Assembly (NCBI RefSeq): GCF_900176255.2 | Contig: NZ_FXEG02000002.1 | Location: forward strand, 1,922,001-1,986,000 | Origin: Mycobacterium ahvazicum | Lineage (GTDB): Bacteria; Actinomycetota; Actinomycetes; Mycobacteriales; Mycobacteriaceae | Direction: 5' to 3' | Length of the DNA: 64,000 bases | Part shown: in pieces, positions 30,194 to 39,371 of the stretch | Numbering within the stretch: position 1 is the stretch's first letter | Layout of the letters: every line of letters begins with the position of its first letter | Translations under genes and position numbers: made by a program | Notes under the pieces: generated by a model | Told to the model about the DNA's origin: nothing | The model's database searches: none | Seen by the model: only the letters and a program-made list of their open reading frames with translations

Positions 30194-31210
30194 ATGAACC
30201 TTGGTGACTTGACGAACTTGGTGGAAAAGCCATTCGCGGTGGTCTCCAACATCATCAACACCCCGAACTCGGCCGGGCGATATCGACCGTTCTATCTGCG
30301 GAATCTGCTCGACGCGGTGCAGGGCCACAGCCTCGGCGACGCCGTCGACGGCAAGACCGTCCTGATCACCGGCGGCTCCTCGGGCATCGGGGAGGCCGCC
30401 GCGAAGAAAATCGCCGAGGCTGGCGGGGCGGTGGTGCTGGTGGCCCGCACGCCGGAGAAGCTGGAGAAGGTCGCCGCTGAAATTCGAAGCGGCGGCGGCG
30501 TCGCCCACGTCTACCCCTGTGATCTCTCGGACATGGACGCCATCGCCACGATGGCCGACAAAGTGCTCAATGAGCTTGGGGGAGTGGACATCCTGATCAA
30601 CAACGCAGGCCGGTCGATTCGGCGCTCGCTGGCACTGTCCTACGACCGGATTCACGACTATCAGCGGACGATGCAGCTGAACTACCTGGGCGCGGTCCAG
30701 CTCATCCTGAAGTTCATCCCCGGGATGCGCGAGCGTGGTTTCGGGCACATCATCAACGTCTCGTCCGTCGGTGTGCAGACCCGCGCACCGCGGTTCGGCG
30801 CCTACATCGCCAGTAAGGCCGCGCTGGACAGTCTCTGCGACGCACTGCAGGCCGAAGTCGTCAACGACGGCGTGCACTTCACCACGGTGCACATGGCGCT
30901 GGTGCGAACCCCGATGATCAGCCCGACCAAGATGTACGACAAATTCCCCGCGCTGACGCCGGACCAGGCGGCCGGGGTGATCACCGACGCGATCGTGCAC
31001 CGGCCGCGGCGGGCCAGCTCACCGTTCGGGCAATTCGCCGCCGTCGCGGACGCCGTCAACCCGGCGGTGATGGATCGCGTGCGCAACCGGGCGTTCGGCA
31101 TGTTCGACGACTCCACCGCGGCTAAGGGAGACGAAACCTCAACCAGTGCAGCGCAATTAAACAGACGCAGCGAAACGTTCTTGCAAGCCACGCGCGGAAT
31201 CCACTGGTGA
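30194..31210 (+). CDS. SDR-family reductase, Rv1543-like (fatty acyl-CoA reductase annotation)
   Basis: 338 residues. The cofactor motif TGGSSGIGEAAAKKIA is near residue 57, NNAGRS near 139 and the YIASK catalytic pair near 204. The N-terminal extension (NLGDLTNLVEKPFAVVSNI) and the C-terminus ATRGIHW are as in Rv1543. ATG 30194 follows GAGGAG. Annotation as a fatty acyl-CoA reductase comes from similarity within the family; the true substrate is unproven. It lies 4 bp upstream of a second SDR gene, so the pair is an operon. Confidence 0.88.
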   Translation: MNLGDLTNLVEKPFAVVSNIINTPNSAGRYRPFYLRNLLDAVQGHSLGDAVDGKTVLITGGSSGIGEAAAKKIAEAGGAVVLVARTPEKLEKVAAEIRSGGGVAHVYPCDLSDMDAIATMADKVLNELGGVDILINNAGRSIRRSLALSYDRIHDYQRTMQLNYLGAVQLILKFIPGMRERGFGHIINVSSVGVQTRAPRFGAYIASKAALDSLCDALQAEVVNDGVHFTTVHMALVRTPMISPTKMYDKFPALTPDQAAGVITDAIVHRPRRASSPFGQFAAVADAVNPAVMDRVRNRAFGMFDDSTAAKGDETSTSAAQLNRRSETFLQATRGIHW

Positions 31211-31214
31211 CGCG

Positions 31215-32018
31215 ATGAGCCTTCCCAAAGCCGGCAACCAGACGACCGTTGTGATCACCGGCGCCTCCTCCGGGATCGGCGCCGAACTGGCTCGTGGCCT
31301 GGGCCGCCGCGGCTTCCCACTGTTGCTCGTCGCGCGGCGGCGCGAGCGTCTCGACGAACTCGCCAACGAAGTGGGAGAAGACAATTCGGTCGCGGTCGAG
31401 GTGATGCCGTTGGACCTCAGTGAGAGTAAAGGGCGCGCGAAATTGGCCGGCCGGCTGCACAGCGAACCGATCGCGGGGCTGTGCAACAGCGCCGGGTTCG
31501 GCACCAGCGGGGTGTTTCACGAGTTGCCGGTCGAACGTGAGAGTGAAGAGGTCACCCTCAATGCGCTGACGTTGATGGAACTCACCCACGCGGCGCTGCC
31601 CGGCATGGTCGAGCGTGGCGCCGGAGCGGTGATGAATATCGCGTCGATCGCCGCGTTTCAGCCGCTGCCCTACATGGCGGTGTACTCGGCGACGAAGGCC
31701 TTCGTGCAGACCTTCTCGGAAGCCGTCCACGAAGAGCTGCACGGGACGGGGGTGTCGGTCACCGCGCTGTGCCCGGGCCCGGTACCCACCGAGTGGGCCG
31801 AGATCGCCAACGCCAAGCGGTTCAGCGTGCCCCTGGCGCAGGTCTCGCCGGCCGAGGTCGCGGAGGCGGCGATCGACGGGATGCTGGCCGGCAAGCGCAC
31901 CGTCGTGCCCGGCGTCGTGCCCAAGGTCGTCAGCAATGGCGGCCGGTACACGCCGCGCAGCTTGCTGCTGCCGGCGATCCGGATCGGCAACCGATTCCGC
32001 GGCGGCCCCAGCCACTGA
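31215..32018 (+). CDS. SDR-family oxidoreductase, Rv1544-like (ketoacyl reductase annotation)
   Basis: 267 residues, classical SDR. TGASSGIGAELARGLG near the N-terminus, NSAGFG, and Y-S-A-T-K as the catalytic YxxxK (~residue 156) are all present, followed by CPGPVPTEWAE. It is cotranscribed with the preceding SDR. It matches Rv1544. In M. tuberculosis the next orthologue in order is Rv1546; here an IS110-type element separates them. Confidence 0.9.
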   Translation: MSLPKAGNQTTVVITGASSGIGAELARGLGRRGFPLLLVARRRERLDELANEVGEDNSVAVEVMPLDLSESKGRAKLAGRLHSEPIAGLCNSAGFGTSGVFHELPVERESEEVTLNALTLMELTHAALPGMVERGAGAVMNIASIAAFQPLPYMAVYSATKAFVQTFSEAVHEELHGTGVSVTALCPGPVPTEWAEIANAKRFSVPLAQVSPAEVAEAAIDGMLAGKRTVVPGVVPKVVSNGGRYTPRSLLLPAIRIGNRFRGGPSH

Positions 32019-32050
32019 GCGTGCGTCGAGCTGGGGCACCTCCCGCTTGT

Positions 32051-32102
32051 GAGCGTCACGCCTGCGTGGCGTTGAGCGCCGAGCGTCACGCCAGCGTGGC
32101 GT
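32051..32102 (+). repeat. Two tandem copies of a 22-bp near-palindrome
   Basis: GAGCGTCACGCC-T-GCGTGGCGT (32051-32072) recurs as GAGCGTCACGCC-A-GCGTGGCGT (32081-32102) with an 8-bp spacer, a 30-bp period. Each copy folds as an 8-bp stem (CGTCACGC/GCGTGGCG with one G-T). They lie after the Rv1544-like stop and just left of the IS110 element, and may terminate that operon. Confidence 0.75.
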
Positions 32103-32124
32103 CCGCGGGCGTTAGGCTCCGGTC

Positions 32125-32334
32125 AGTGTCAGGGTGAGGTTGCCGCTTGTTGCGGTGGTTGGATCCTGATCGCCTGGTGTTTGGCTCGTAGGCTCGTTGC
32201 CGCCTTCGGGTTGGCGTTCATGCGTTTTGTCGGCATCAGGTGTGAAGGACCGGCCGGCGTGACTTGATAGGAGCGTGGCATCGCCCCCACTGAGATGTGT
32301 CCGCCGACCGGCCCAACCGTCACCTCACAGTGAA
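32125..32334 (+). ncRNA. Candidate bridge RNA in the left non-coding end of the IS110 element
   Basis: About 200 bp between the left end and the transposase hold no protein gene but can fold. There is a stem with a TTCG tetraloop at 32199-32215, and a longer imperfect stem pairing 32247-32259 (GGACCGGCCGGCG) with 32302-32314 (CGCCGACCGGCCC), 11 of 13 positions, enclosing a 42-nt loop. IS110-group elements encode a bridge RNA in this place whose two loops guide target and donor recognition (family knowledge). Assignment here rests on position and foldability. Confidence 0.5.
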
Positions 32335-32347
32335 GGAGGCAACCTCC

Positions 32348-33400
32348 ATGGTTGTTGTTGGAGCCGATGTCCACAAGCGCACGCATACGTTTGTCGCCGT
32401 GGATCAGGTGGGCCGCAAAATCGGCGAGAAGGTCGTCGAGGCCACTACGGTAGGTCATCACCAGGCGATCCGATGGGCTCGCACTCAGTTCGGTGTCGAG
32501 CTGGTGTGGGCGATTGAGGATTGCCGACACTTGTCAGCGCGTTTAGAGCGCGATTTGTTGTCCGCCGATCAGAAGGTGGTACGAGTCCCGTCGAAGTTGA
32601 TGGCCCAGACCCGGGCCTCGGCTCGTACGCGGGGCAAGTCTGAGCCGATTGACGCGTTGGCCGTCGCGCGGGCCTACCTGCGTGAGCCCGATCTTCCGGT
32701 GGCTTCCCACGATGAACTGTCGCGGGAGTTGAAGCTGCTGGTGGATCGGCGTGAAGACCTTGTGGGGCAACGCACTTCGACGATCAACCGGTTGTTGTGG
32801 AGAGTGCACGAATTAGATCCTGGCCAGGCGCCGAAACCGGCGTCGCTGGATCTGGCCAAGCACCGCAGGATGCTCGGTGATTGGTTGGCCGCCCAGCCCG
32901 GTCTGGTGGCCGAGTTGGCCCGCGAGGAGTTGGCCGACATCACCCGACTCACCGAGGCCATCAATGCTTTGGCGAAACGGATCGGCGAGCGTGTCCGCGC
33001 GATCGCTCCGGCGTTGCTCGCCATGCCCGGCTGCGGCGAGCTCACCGCCGCCAAGATCATCGGCGAAACCGCCGGGGTCGCCCGCTTCAAAAGCGAAGCG
33101 GCGTTCGCCCGGCACACCGGCGTGGCGCCTATCCCGGTGTGGTCAGGCAACACCGTCGGCCGGGTCCGGATGACCCGCACCGGCAACCGCCAACTCAACG
33201 CCGCTCTGCACCGCATCGCGGTCACCCAGATCCGTCTCGACGGCCTGGGACAGGCCTACTACCGCAGCCGTCTGGCCGCTGGCGACTCCAGCACCGAGGC
33301 CCTGCGCTGCCTCAAACGCCGCCTCGCCAGAGTGGTCTTCCATCACCTCCACACCGACCACAACATCCGAACAAAGCCTTGCCAACCGGCAGCGGCTTGA
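32348..33400 (+). CDS. IS110-family DEDD transposase
   Basis: 350 residues. The N-terminal RuvC-like domain shows GADVHKRTHTF (first Asp, ~D7) and WAIEDCRH (~residues 52-59); the third acidic site, usually K-S-D-P-I-D, reads K-S-E-P-I-D. The C-terminal Transposase_20 domain (LLAMPGCGELTAAKIIGE, ARHTGVAPIPVWSGN, NRQLNAALHRIA) includes the conserved Ser. ATG 32348 follows AAGGAGG, but that site is enclosed in a GGAGG-CAA-CCTCC stem directly before the start, which should limit translation. The frame is intact, so the element could still be active if the Asp-to-Glu change is tolerated. Confidence 0.93.
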   Translation: MVVVGADVHKRTHTFVAVDQVGRKIGEKVVEATTVGHHQAIRWARTQFGVELVWAIEDCRHLSARLERDLLSADQKVVRVPSKLMAQTRASARTRGKSEPIDALAVARAYLREPDLPVASHDELSRELKLLVDRREDLVGQRTSTINRLLWRVHELDPGQAPKPASLDLAKHRRMLGDWLAAQPGLVAELAREELADITRLTEAINALAKRIGERVRAIAPALLAMPGCGELTAAKIIGETAGVARFKSEAAFARHTGVAPIPVWSGNTVGRVRMTRTGNRQLNAALHRIAVTQIRLDGLGQAYYRSRLAAGDSSTEALRCLKRRLARVVFHHLHTDHNIRTKPCQPAAA

Positions 33401-33414
33401 CATAGGAGAAACTC

Positions 33415-33846
33415 ATGGCCGCTGTGGAGCTGACCGCCGACGTCCCGATGACCCCGCAGGACATGTGGGATCACGTCTCGGACCTGTCGGACCTGGGGGA
33501 CTGGCTGACGATGCACGAGGGGTGGCGCAGCGAGCTGCCCGACGAGATCGCCGAAGGCACCCAGATCATCGGCGTGGCCCGCGCCAAGGGCATGCGCAAC
33601 CGTGTGACCTGGACGGTGACCAGGTGGGACCCGCCGCATGAGGTCGCGATGTCGGGTTCGGGTAAGGGCGGCACCAAATACGGCGTCACCCTGACCGTGC
33701 GGTCCACCGGCGACGGATCGGCCCTCGGTGTGCGCCTGGAGCTGGGCGGTCGGGCTTTGTTCGGCCCAGTCGGATCGGCGGCGGCGCGAGCCGTCAAGGG
33801 CGATGTCGAGAAGTCATTGAAGAACTTCGTCGAGCTGTACGGATAA
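33415..33846 (+). CDS. SRPBCC/START-like small protein, Rv1546-like
   Basis: 143 residues. The polyketide cyclase/START-type pattern is clear: an N-terminal strand ([29 protein letters not shown]), a middle sheet ([20 protein letters not shown]) and a long C-terminal helix ([16 protein letters not shown]). Such proteins bind hydrophobic ligands; the ligand is unknown. The IS110 element ends about 10 bp before its start, so its native promoter or operon link to the Rv1544-like gene has been replaced. Its ribosome binding site AGGAG has been spared. Confidence 0.85.
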   Translation: MAAVELTADVPMTPQDMWDHVSDLSDLGDWLTMHEGWRSELPDEIAEGTQIIGVARAKGMRNRVTWTVTRWDPPHEVAMSGSGKGGTKYGVTLTVRSTGDGSALGVRLELGGRALFGPVGSAAARAVKGDVEKSLKNFVELYG

Positions 33847-33907
33847 ACCGGACAAGACACACGCCGCGACACGCCGAACCGGTGTCGGTGGTCGGTCATA
33901 GACTGAC

Positions 33908-36900
33908 GTGCCTATGGCCGGTCCGATTCCTCCTCACGCGAGCGTTCGTCGCGAGTCGTCGTTCGTGCACCTGCATAATCACACCGAGTATTCGATGCTC
34001 GACGGTGCCGCGAAGATCACGCCGATGCTCGCCGAGGTCCAGCGGCTGGAAATGCCCGCAGTCGGCATGACCGACCACGGAAACATGTTCGGCGCCAGCG
34101 AGTTCTACAACGCGGCGACCAAGGTAGGGATCAAGCCGATCATCGGCGTCGAGGCCTATATCGCGCCGGCCTCGCGCTTCGACACCAAGCGGATCCTGTG
34201 GGGTGATCCCAGCCAGAAGTCGGACGACGTTTCGGGTAGTGGCTCCTACACCCACATGACCATGGTGGCCGAAAACGCCACCGGGTTGCGCAACCTGTTC
34301 AAACTGTCGTCGTTGGCCTCCTTCGAGGGACAGCTCGGCAAGTGGTCGCGCATGGACGCCGAGCTGATCGCCGAGCACGCCGAGGGCATCATCGCCACGA
34401 CCGGGTGCCCGTCGGGCGAGGTGCAGACGCGTCTTCGGCTGGGGCATGAACGCGAGGCCCTGGAGTCGGCCGCCAAGTGGCGCGAGATCTTCGGCGCCGA
34501 CAACTTCTTCCTGGAGCTGATGGATCACGGGCTGTCGATCGAGACGCGGGTCCGCGACGGCCTGCTCGAGATCGGCCGCAAGCTCAACATCGCGCCGCTG
34601 GCCACCAACGACTGCCACTACGTCACCCGAGACGCCTCACACAACCACGAGGCGCTGTTGTGCGTGCAGACCGGCAAGACGCTGTCGGACCCCAACCGCT
34701 TCAAGTTCGACGGCGACGGCTACTACCTGAAGTCGGCCGCCGAGATGCGCCAGATCTGGGACGGCGTCGTGCCCGGTGCCTGCGACTCCACCCTGCTGAT
34801 CGCCGAGCGCGTGCAGTCCTACGCCGACGTGTGGGCGCCGCGCGACCGGATGCCGGTCTTCCCGGTGCCCGAGGGACATGACCAGGCGACCTGGCTGCAC
34901 CACGAGGTGATGGCGGGCCTGCAGCGGCGCTTTGGATCCGGTGTCGGCCAGGACTACATCGACCGGGCCGAGTACGAGATCAAGGTCATCTGCGACAAGG
35001 GTTTTCCGGCCTACTTCCTGATCGTCGCCGACCTGATCAACCACGCGAAGTCGATCGACATACGGGTCGGGCCGGGGCGTGGTTCGGCGGCGGGCTCGCT
35101 GGTCGCCTACGCGCTGGGCATCACCAACATTGACCCGATTCCGCACGGTCTGCTGTTCGAGCGCTTCCTCAACCCGGAGCGTCCGTCGGCCCCCGATATC
35201 GATATCGACTTCGACGACCGTCGGCGCGGTGAGATGGTGCGCTACGCCGCCGACAAGTGGGGCTCCGACCGCGTCGCCCAGGTCATTACCTTCGGCACGA
35301 TTAAAACCAAAGCGGCACTGAAGGATTCGGCGCGCATCCATTACGGGCAGCCCGGGTTCGCGATCGCCGACCGGATCACCAAGGCGTTGCCTCCGCCGAT
35401 CATGGCCAAGGACATCCCGTTGTCCGGCATCACCGATCCGAATCACGAGCGGTTCAAGGAAGCATCCGAGGTTCGCAGCCTGATCGAAACCGATCCGGAC
35501 GTGCGCACGATTTACCAGACGGCGCGCGGCCTGGAGGGCCTGATCCGCAACGCCGGCGTGCACGCCTGCGCGGTGATCATGAGCAGCGAGCCGCTGACCG
35601 AGGCGATCCCGCTGTGGAAGCGTCCGCAGGACGGCGCCGTCATCACCGGCTGGGACTACCCGTCGTGTGAGGCCATCGGCCTGCTGAAGATGGACTTCCT
35701 GGGCCTGCGCAACCTGACGATCATCGGCGACGCGCTGGATAACATCAAGGCCAACAGGGGAATTGACCTCGACCTGGAGTCGGTTCCGCTCGACGACAAG
35801 GCTACCTACGAACTGCTGGGCCGCGGCGACACCCTGGGTGTGTTCCAGCTCGACGGTGGACCGATGCGCGACCTGCTGCGCCGCATGCAGCCCACCGAGT
35901 TCAACGACATCGTTGCCGTACTGGCGCTGTACCGGCCCGGACCGATGGGCATGAACGCCCACAACGACTACGCCGACCGCAAGAACGCGCGTCAGGCGAT
36001 CAAGCCGATTCACCCGGAGCTCGAGGAGCCGCTGCGCGAAATTCTCTCCGAGACTTACGGTTTGATCGTCTATCAAGAGCAGATCATGTTCATCGCCCAG
36101 AAGGTTGCTTCCTACACGATGGGTAAGGCCGACGCGTTACGCAAGGCGATGGGCAAGAAGAAGCTCGAGGTGCTCGAGGCCGAGTACAAAGGCTTCTACG
36201 AGGGTATGACCGCCAACGGCTTCTCCGAAAAAGCGGTGAAAGCGTTGTGGGACACCATTCTTCCGTTCGCCGGATATGCGTTCAACAAGTCGCATGCCGC
36301 CGGCTACGGCCTGGTCTCGTACTGGACCGCGTATCTGAAGGCCAACTATCCGGCCGAGTACATGGCCGGGCTGTTGACGTCGGTGGGCGACGACAAGGAC
36401 AAGGCCGCGGTCTACCTGGCCGACTGCCGCAAGCTCGGCATCACCGTGCTGCCGCCGGACGTCAACGAGTCGCTGGTCAACTTCGCGTCGGTCGGCAAGG
36501 ACATCCGCTTCGGCTTGGGCGCGGTGCGCAATGTCGGTGCCAACGTGGTGGGCTCGCTGATCAAAACCCGCAGCGAGAAAAGCAAATTCACCGATTTCTC
36601 GGACTATCTGAACAAAATCGACATCTCCGCGTGCAACAAGAAGGTCACTGAATCGCTGATCAAGGCCGGCGCGTTCGATTCCCTCGGGCATGCCCGCAAG
36701 GGGCTGTTCCTGGTGCACACCGACGCCGTCGACTCGGTGCTGGGCACCAAGAAGGCCGAGGCGATGGGCCAGTACGACCTGTTCGGCGGCGGCGATGCCG
36801 GCGGAGACGCGGTGTTCACCATCCGGGTGCCCGAGGACGAATGGGAAGACAAGCACAAGCTCGCCCTCGAGCGAGAAATGCTGGGGCTCTACGTGTCCGG

Positions 36901-37480
36901 GCATCCGCTCAACGGGGTCGCGCACCTGCTGTCCGCGCAGGTGGACACGCAGATTCCCGCGATCCTGGACGGCGACGTCGGCAACGAGACCCAGGTGCGG
37001 GTGGGCGGCATCCTGGCCTCGGTGAACCGTCGGGTCAACAAGAATGGAATGCCTTGGGCATCAGCTCAATTGGAGGACCTCACCGGTGGCATCGAGGTGA
37101 TGTTCTTCCCGCACGCGTACTCGGCCTACGGCGCCGACATTGTCGACGACGCGGTGGTGCTGATCAACGCCAAGGTCGCGATCCGCGACGACCGGATCTC
37201 ACTGATCGCCAATGAGCTTGTGGTGCCCGATTTTTCCAACGCCCAGCCGAACCGGCCGATCGCGGTCAGCCTGCCCACCCGGCAGTGCACGATCGACAAG
37301 GTGAGCGCACTCAAGCAGGTGCTGGCGCGGCATCCGGGCACCTCGCAGGTGCATCTGCGGCTGATCAGCGGAGACCGGATCACCACGCTGGAGCTCGATC
37401 AGTCGCTGCGGGTGACGCCGTCGCCGGCGCTGATGGGCGACCTGAAGGAACTGCTCGGCCCGGGCTGCCTGGGCAGCTAG
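33908..37480 (+). CDS. dnaE1: DNA polymerase III alpha subunit, replicative
   Basis: 1190 residues (M. tuberculosis DnaE1 is 1184). The N-terminal PHP domain begins [16 protein letters not shown] and keeps the metal-binding His/Asp set typical of mycobacterial proofreading-active PHP domains. The polymerase core has [18 protein letters not shown] (~residue 385) and [15 protein letters not shown] (~residues 430-444). The helix-hairpin-helix, OB-fold and C-terminal domains follow. No intein interrupts it. It is the main replicative polymerase. The GTG at 33908 gives the expected N-terminus. Confidence 0.97.
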   Translation: MPMAGPIPPHASVRRESSFVHLHNHTEYSMLDGAAKITPMLAEVQRLEMPAVGMTDHGNMFGASEFYNAATKVGIKPIIGVEAYIAPASRFDTKRILWGDPSQKSDDVSGSGSYTHMTMVAENATGLRNLFKLSSLASFEGQLGKWSRMDAELIAEHAEGIIATTGCPSGEVQTRLRLGHEREALESAAKWREIFGADNFFLELMDHGLSIETRVRDGLLEIGRKLNIAPLATNDCHYVTRDASHNHEALLCVQTGKTLSDPNRFKFDGDGYYLKSAAEMRQIWDGVVPGACDSTLLIAERVQSYADVWAPRDRMPVFPVPEGHDQATWLHHEVMAGLQRRFGSGVGQDYIDRAEYEIKVICDKGFPAYFLIVADLINHAKSIDIRVGPGRGSAAGSLVAYALGITNIDPIPHGLLFERFLNPERPSAPDIDIDFDDRRRGEMVRYAADKWGSDRVAQVITFGTIKTKAALKDSARIHYGQPGFAIADRITKALPPPIMAKDIPLSGITDPNHERFKEASEVRSLIETDPDVRTIYQTARGLEGLIRNAGVHACAVIMSSEPLTEAIPLWKRPQDGAVITGWDYPSCEAIGLLKMDFLGLRNLTIIGDALDNIKANRGIDLDLESVPLDDKATYELLGRGDTLGVFQLDGGPMRDLLRRMQPTEFNDIVAVLALYRPGPMGMNAHNDYADRKNARQAIKPIHPELEEPLREILSETYGLIVYQEQIMFIAQKVASYTMGKADALRKAMGKKKLEVLEAEYKGFYEGMTANGFSEKAVKALWDTILPFAGYAFNKSHAAGYGLVSYWTAYLKANYPAEYMAGLLTSVGDDKDKAAVYLADCRKLGITVLPPDVNESLVNFASVGKDIRFGLGAVRNVGANVVGSLIKTRSEKSKFTDFSDYLNKIDISACNKKVTESLIKAGAFDSLGHARKGLFLVHTDAVDSVLGTKKAEAMGQYDLFGGGDAGGDAVFTIRVPEDEWEDKHKLALEREMLGLYVSGHPLNGVAHLLSAQVDTQIPAILDGDVGNETQVRVGGILASVNRRVNKNGMPWASAQLEDLTGGIEVMFFPHAYSAYGADIVDDAVVLINAKVAIRDDRISLIANELVVPDFSNAQPNRPIAVSLPTRQCTIDKVSALKQVLARHPGTSQVHLRLISGDRITTLELDQSLRVTPSPALMGDLKELLGPGCLGS

Positions 37481-37511
37481 TCGCCGCCGGTCGGGATCGC
37501 TCGACGCGCCC

Positions 37512-37946
37512 CTACAGCTCCACCCGCACGATGACGCTGTCGGACCAGACCCCACGATCGCGGGCCCGGCGCAGCTTCTCCCGAAGACCCAGATCCCGGT
37601 GCACGTTGGTCACGCCCGGCACCTTGATCAGCGGGACGATGTTCCATTGCCAGCCGTAGCGCCGGTGCAGGAGCCGATTGGCCCGCTCGGCGTCGGCGCC
37701 CGACAGCAGCGTGGCGCGCCCGGCCAGCGTCGGTGCCCCGTCGCGCACCCGGCCGCGGTGGTCGCACGCCCGCAGTTCGATGTCGGGGTGGGCCGTCAGC
37801 CGTTTGGTCTTGGGCCCGACCTTGGTCCGGAACACCAGTGCGTCGCCGTCCATCGCGAACCAGATCGCAGTGTCGCGGGGTGTGCCGTCGCGCCGGAAGG
37901 ATCGGAGCAGGACGTAGCGGGCATCGCCGAGTGCGCTGTGCTGCAT
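37512..37946 (-). CDS. PPOX-class probable F420-dependent oxidoreductase
   Basis: 144 residues from ATG 37946 (an upstream TTG at 37958 would add four). The split-barrel pattern RYVLLRSFRRDGTPRDTAIWFAMDGDALVFRT, then KTKRLTAHPDIELRACDHRG, is typical of the flavin/deazaflavin oxidoreductase family that mycobacteria use with F420. The C-terminus has YGWQWNIVPLIK. The substrate is unknown. It is divergent from a MerR-family gene, with a MerR-like operator between them, and so is probably its target. Confidence 0.8.
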   Translation of the reverse strand: MQHSALGDARYVLLRSFRRDGTPRDTAIWFAMDGDALVFRTKVGPKTKRLTAHPDIELRACDHRGRVRDGAPTLAGRATLLSGADAERANRLLHRRYGWQWNIVPLIKVPGVTNVHRDLGLREKLRRARDRGVWSDSVIVRVEL

Positions 37947-37978
37947 GGTCCCAGTCAACGACTTAGAGTTGACTCGAA

Positions 37979-37993
37979 GTCAAGTGCTGGGAT
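37979..37993. promoter_or_regulatory. MerR-type operator between PPOX and merR genes
   Basis: TTGAC-TCGAA-GTCAA is a perfect 5-bp inverted repeat with a 5-bp spacer, centred in the 60-bp divergent gap, 14 bp before the MerR start and 32 bp before the PPOX start. The TTGACT half may double as a -35 box, as in MerR-controlled promoters. Confidence 0.55.
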
Positions 37994-38006
37994 TCCGGGA
38001 GGCTCG

Positions 38007-38402
38007 ATGGCTGCCGCTGCCGTGCGGACGACGCTGACGATCGGCGATGTCGCGCGTGAGACCGGGGTGGCCGCGACGACGCTGCGCTACTACGAGCAGA
38101 TCGGGCTGCTGCCGTCACCCGCGCGGTTGTCAGGCCGGCGCCGCTACGACGACTCGATCCTGGCCCGGCTGGAGGTCATCCGACTGTGCAAATCCGCCGG
38201 CTTTGCGCTGGAAGAAATCCAGCTGCTGTTCGCCGACGATGCGCCGGGTCGCCCCGCCAGCCGCGCGTTGGCGCAGGCCAAACTCGCCGAGATCGACGAC
38301 CAGATGGCGTCGCTGGCACGGGCGCGGGCCGTTATCGAGTGGGGGATGAGCTGCACCTGTCCGTCGATCGACGCCTGCACCTGCGGCATCCATCCGGCCT
38401 AG
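38007..38402 (+). CDS. MerR-family regulator with C-terminal cysteine cluster
   Basis: 131 residues. The winged HTH is TIGDVARETGVAATTLRYYEQIGLL (~residues 11-35), with a dimerisation helix at ~80-115. The C-terminus reads CTCPSIDACTCGIHP, four Cys in two CxC pairs, which could hold a metal or an iron-sulfur cluster as in SoxR-like or metal-sensing members. ATG 38007 follows GGGAGG. It likely represses or activates itself and the divergent PPOX gene. The effector cannot be named. Confidence 0.85.
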   Translation: MAAAAVRTTLTIGDVARETGVAATTLRYYEQIGLLPSPARLSGRRRYDDSILARLEVIRLCKSAGFALEEIQLLFADDAPGRPASRALAQAKLAEIDDQMASLARARAVIEWGMSCTCPSIDACTCGIHPA

Positions 38403-39244
38403 AACTCATAGCGCAAGATCCGCGCTTTGCGCGCGGAGACCTCGAACATCCCGGAAACCTTGGTGGCGAACCGAATCCAGCCCGGAAACAGCTCGACCTC
38501 GGGAGCGTGTGCCAGGCTGACCTCTTCGACGAGCTGGAGCGACGGATTCCAGGTCTGCGGCACGTGCGGGTCCTCGAACCCGGGAAAGCCCCATTGGGCG
38601 CCGACGGTGCTGAACATCCGCTGCGGGGCCAGTTTCACCGCGAGCCGGGTGAGCCAGCCGATGCGGCCGTAGTCGTTGAAGGCCAGTTCGCCGGACGGGA
38701 AATACGTGGTGATGCGCCGAAAGAGGGCGATCAGCACCGGTTCGGATAAGAACGCGAACAGCCCGTCGGCGATCACCATCACCGGCCGGTCGCTGGGAAT
38801 GGTGTTGGGCCAGCTCTGATCGGCCACCGAGGCGGTTACCACGTGGGCCCGCCTGCTGGGTGGCAACAGCTGGCGGCGCAGCGCGCTGACACCCGGAAGG
38901 TCGACGCTGTACCAGTCGACGGTGGCGGGTGGTCGCACCCGAAACGGCCCCGAGTCCAGCCCGGCGCCCAGGTCGACGACGACGGCATCGGGATGCTTGG
39001 CGGTGAAGGCCCGCACCCGTTCGTCGAGCATCTTGGCGCGCAGCGCCGTCTGGCACACCACGCTCGCCGGGACGCCGAGCCCCGCGAAGTCGTAGTCGAT
39101 CGTGTCGACGATGTCGGCGGCCAGCGGATCCGCGAGAATGGGTCGCGGCCATCGGCTGTCCAGGGCCCGGGCGTATTGGGTCAGCAACGCGGTCTCCTCG
39201 AGCGGCGTGAGGTTGCTCGCGCCGAGACCGGGTTGGGGCCGCAT
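38399..39244 (-). CDS. Class I methyltransferase of the LCMT/TcmP-like (PPM) family
   Basis: 281 residues from ATG 39244. It has the pattern of leucine carboxyl methyltransferase/O-methyltransferase-like proteins: TALLTQYARALDSRWPRPILADPLAADIV, DAVVVDLGAGLDSGPFRV (motif I), DWYSVDLPGV and VMVIADGLFAFLSE. Mycobacteria have many such paralogues, mostly of unknown substrate. Its stop overlaps that of the MerR gene. It is divergent from plsB1 across about 130 bp. A longer in-frame extension upstream overlaps plsB1 antisense and is not used. Confidence 0.82.
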   Translation of the reverse strand: MRPQPGLGASNLTPLEETALLTQYARALDSRWPRPILADPLAADIVDTIDYDFAGLGVPASVVCQTALRAKMLDERVRAFTAKHPDAVVVDLGAGLDSGPFRVRPPATVDWYSVDLPGVSALRRQLLPPSRRAHVVTASVADQSWPNTIPSDRPVMVIADGLFAFLSEPVLIALFRRITTYFPSGELAFNDYGRIGWLTRLAVKLAPQRMFSTVGAQWGFPGFEDPHVPQTWNPSLQLVEEVSLAHAPEVELFPGWIRFATKVSGMFEVSARKARILRYEF

Positions 39245-39371
39245 GCTCCGAAGGTACTCGGCGCCCGTCGATCGGGCAGGTCGGTCCGCCCGCCAAATCG
39301 TGAATTGTGTTCCGTGCCACCCAACGGCGGACGTACGCTCACCGAAGGGATGTGGGCAAAGGAGAACGCCA

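Larger units (their letters stand above)
32105..33402 (+). mobile_element. IS110-family insertion sequence (ends approximate)
   Basis: The element holds one transposase gene of the DEDD/Transposase_20 type and a non-coding left part of roughly 230 bp. Like other IS110 elements it shows no terminal inverted repeats, so its exact ends cannot be read from one copy. The right end must lie close to the transposase stop (33400), because the ribosome binding site (AGGAG, 33404) and start of the Rv1546-like gene follow at once. The left end lies somewhere between the tandem palindromes (32102) and about 32130. Confidence 0.85.
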
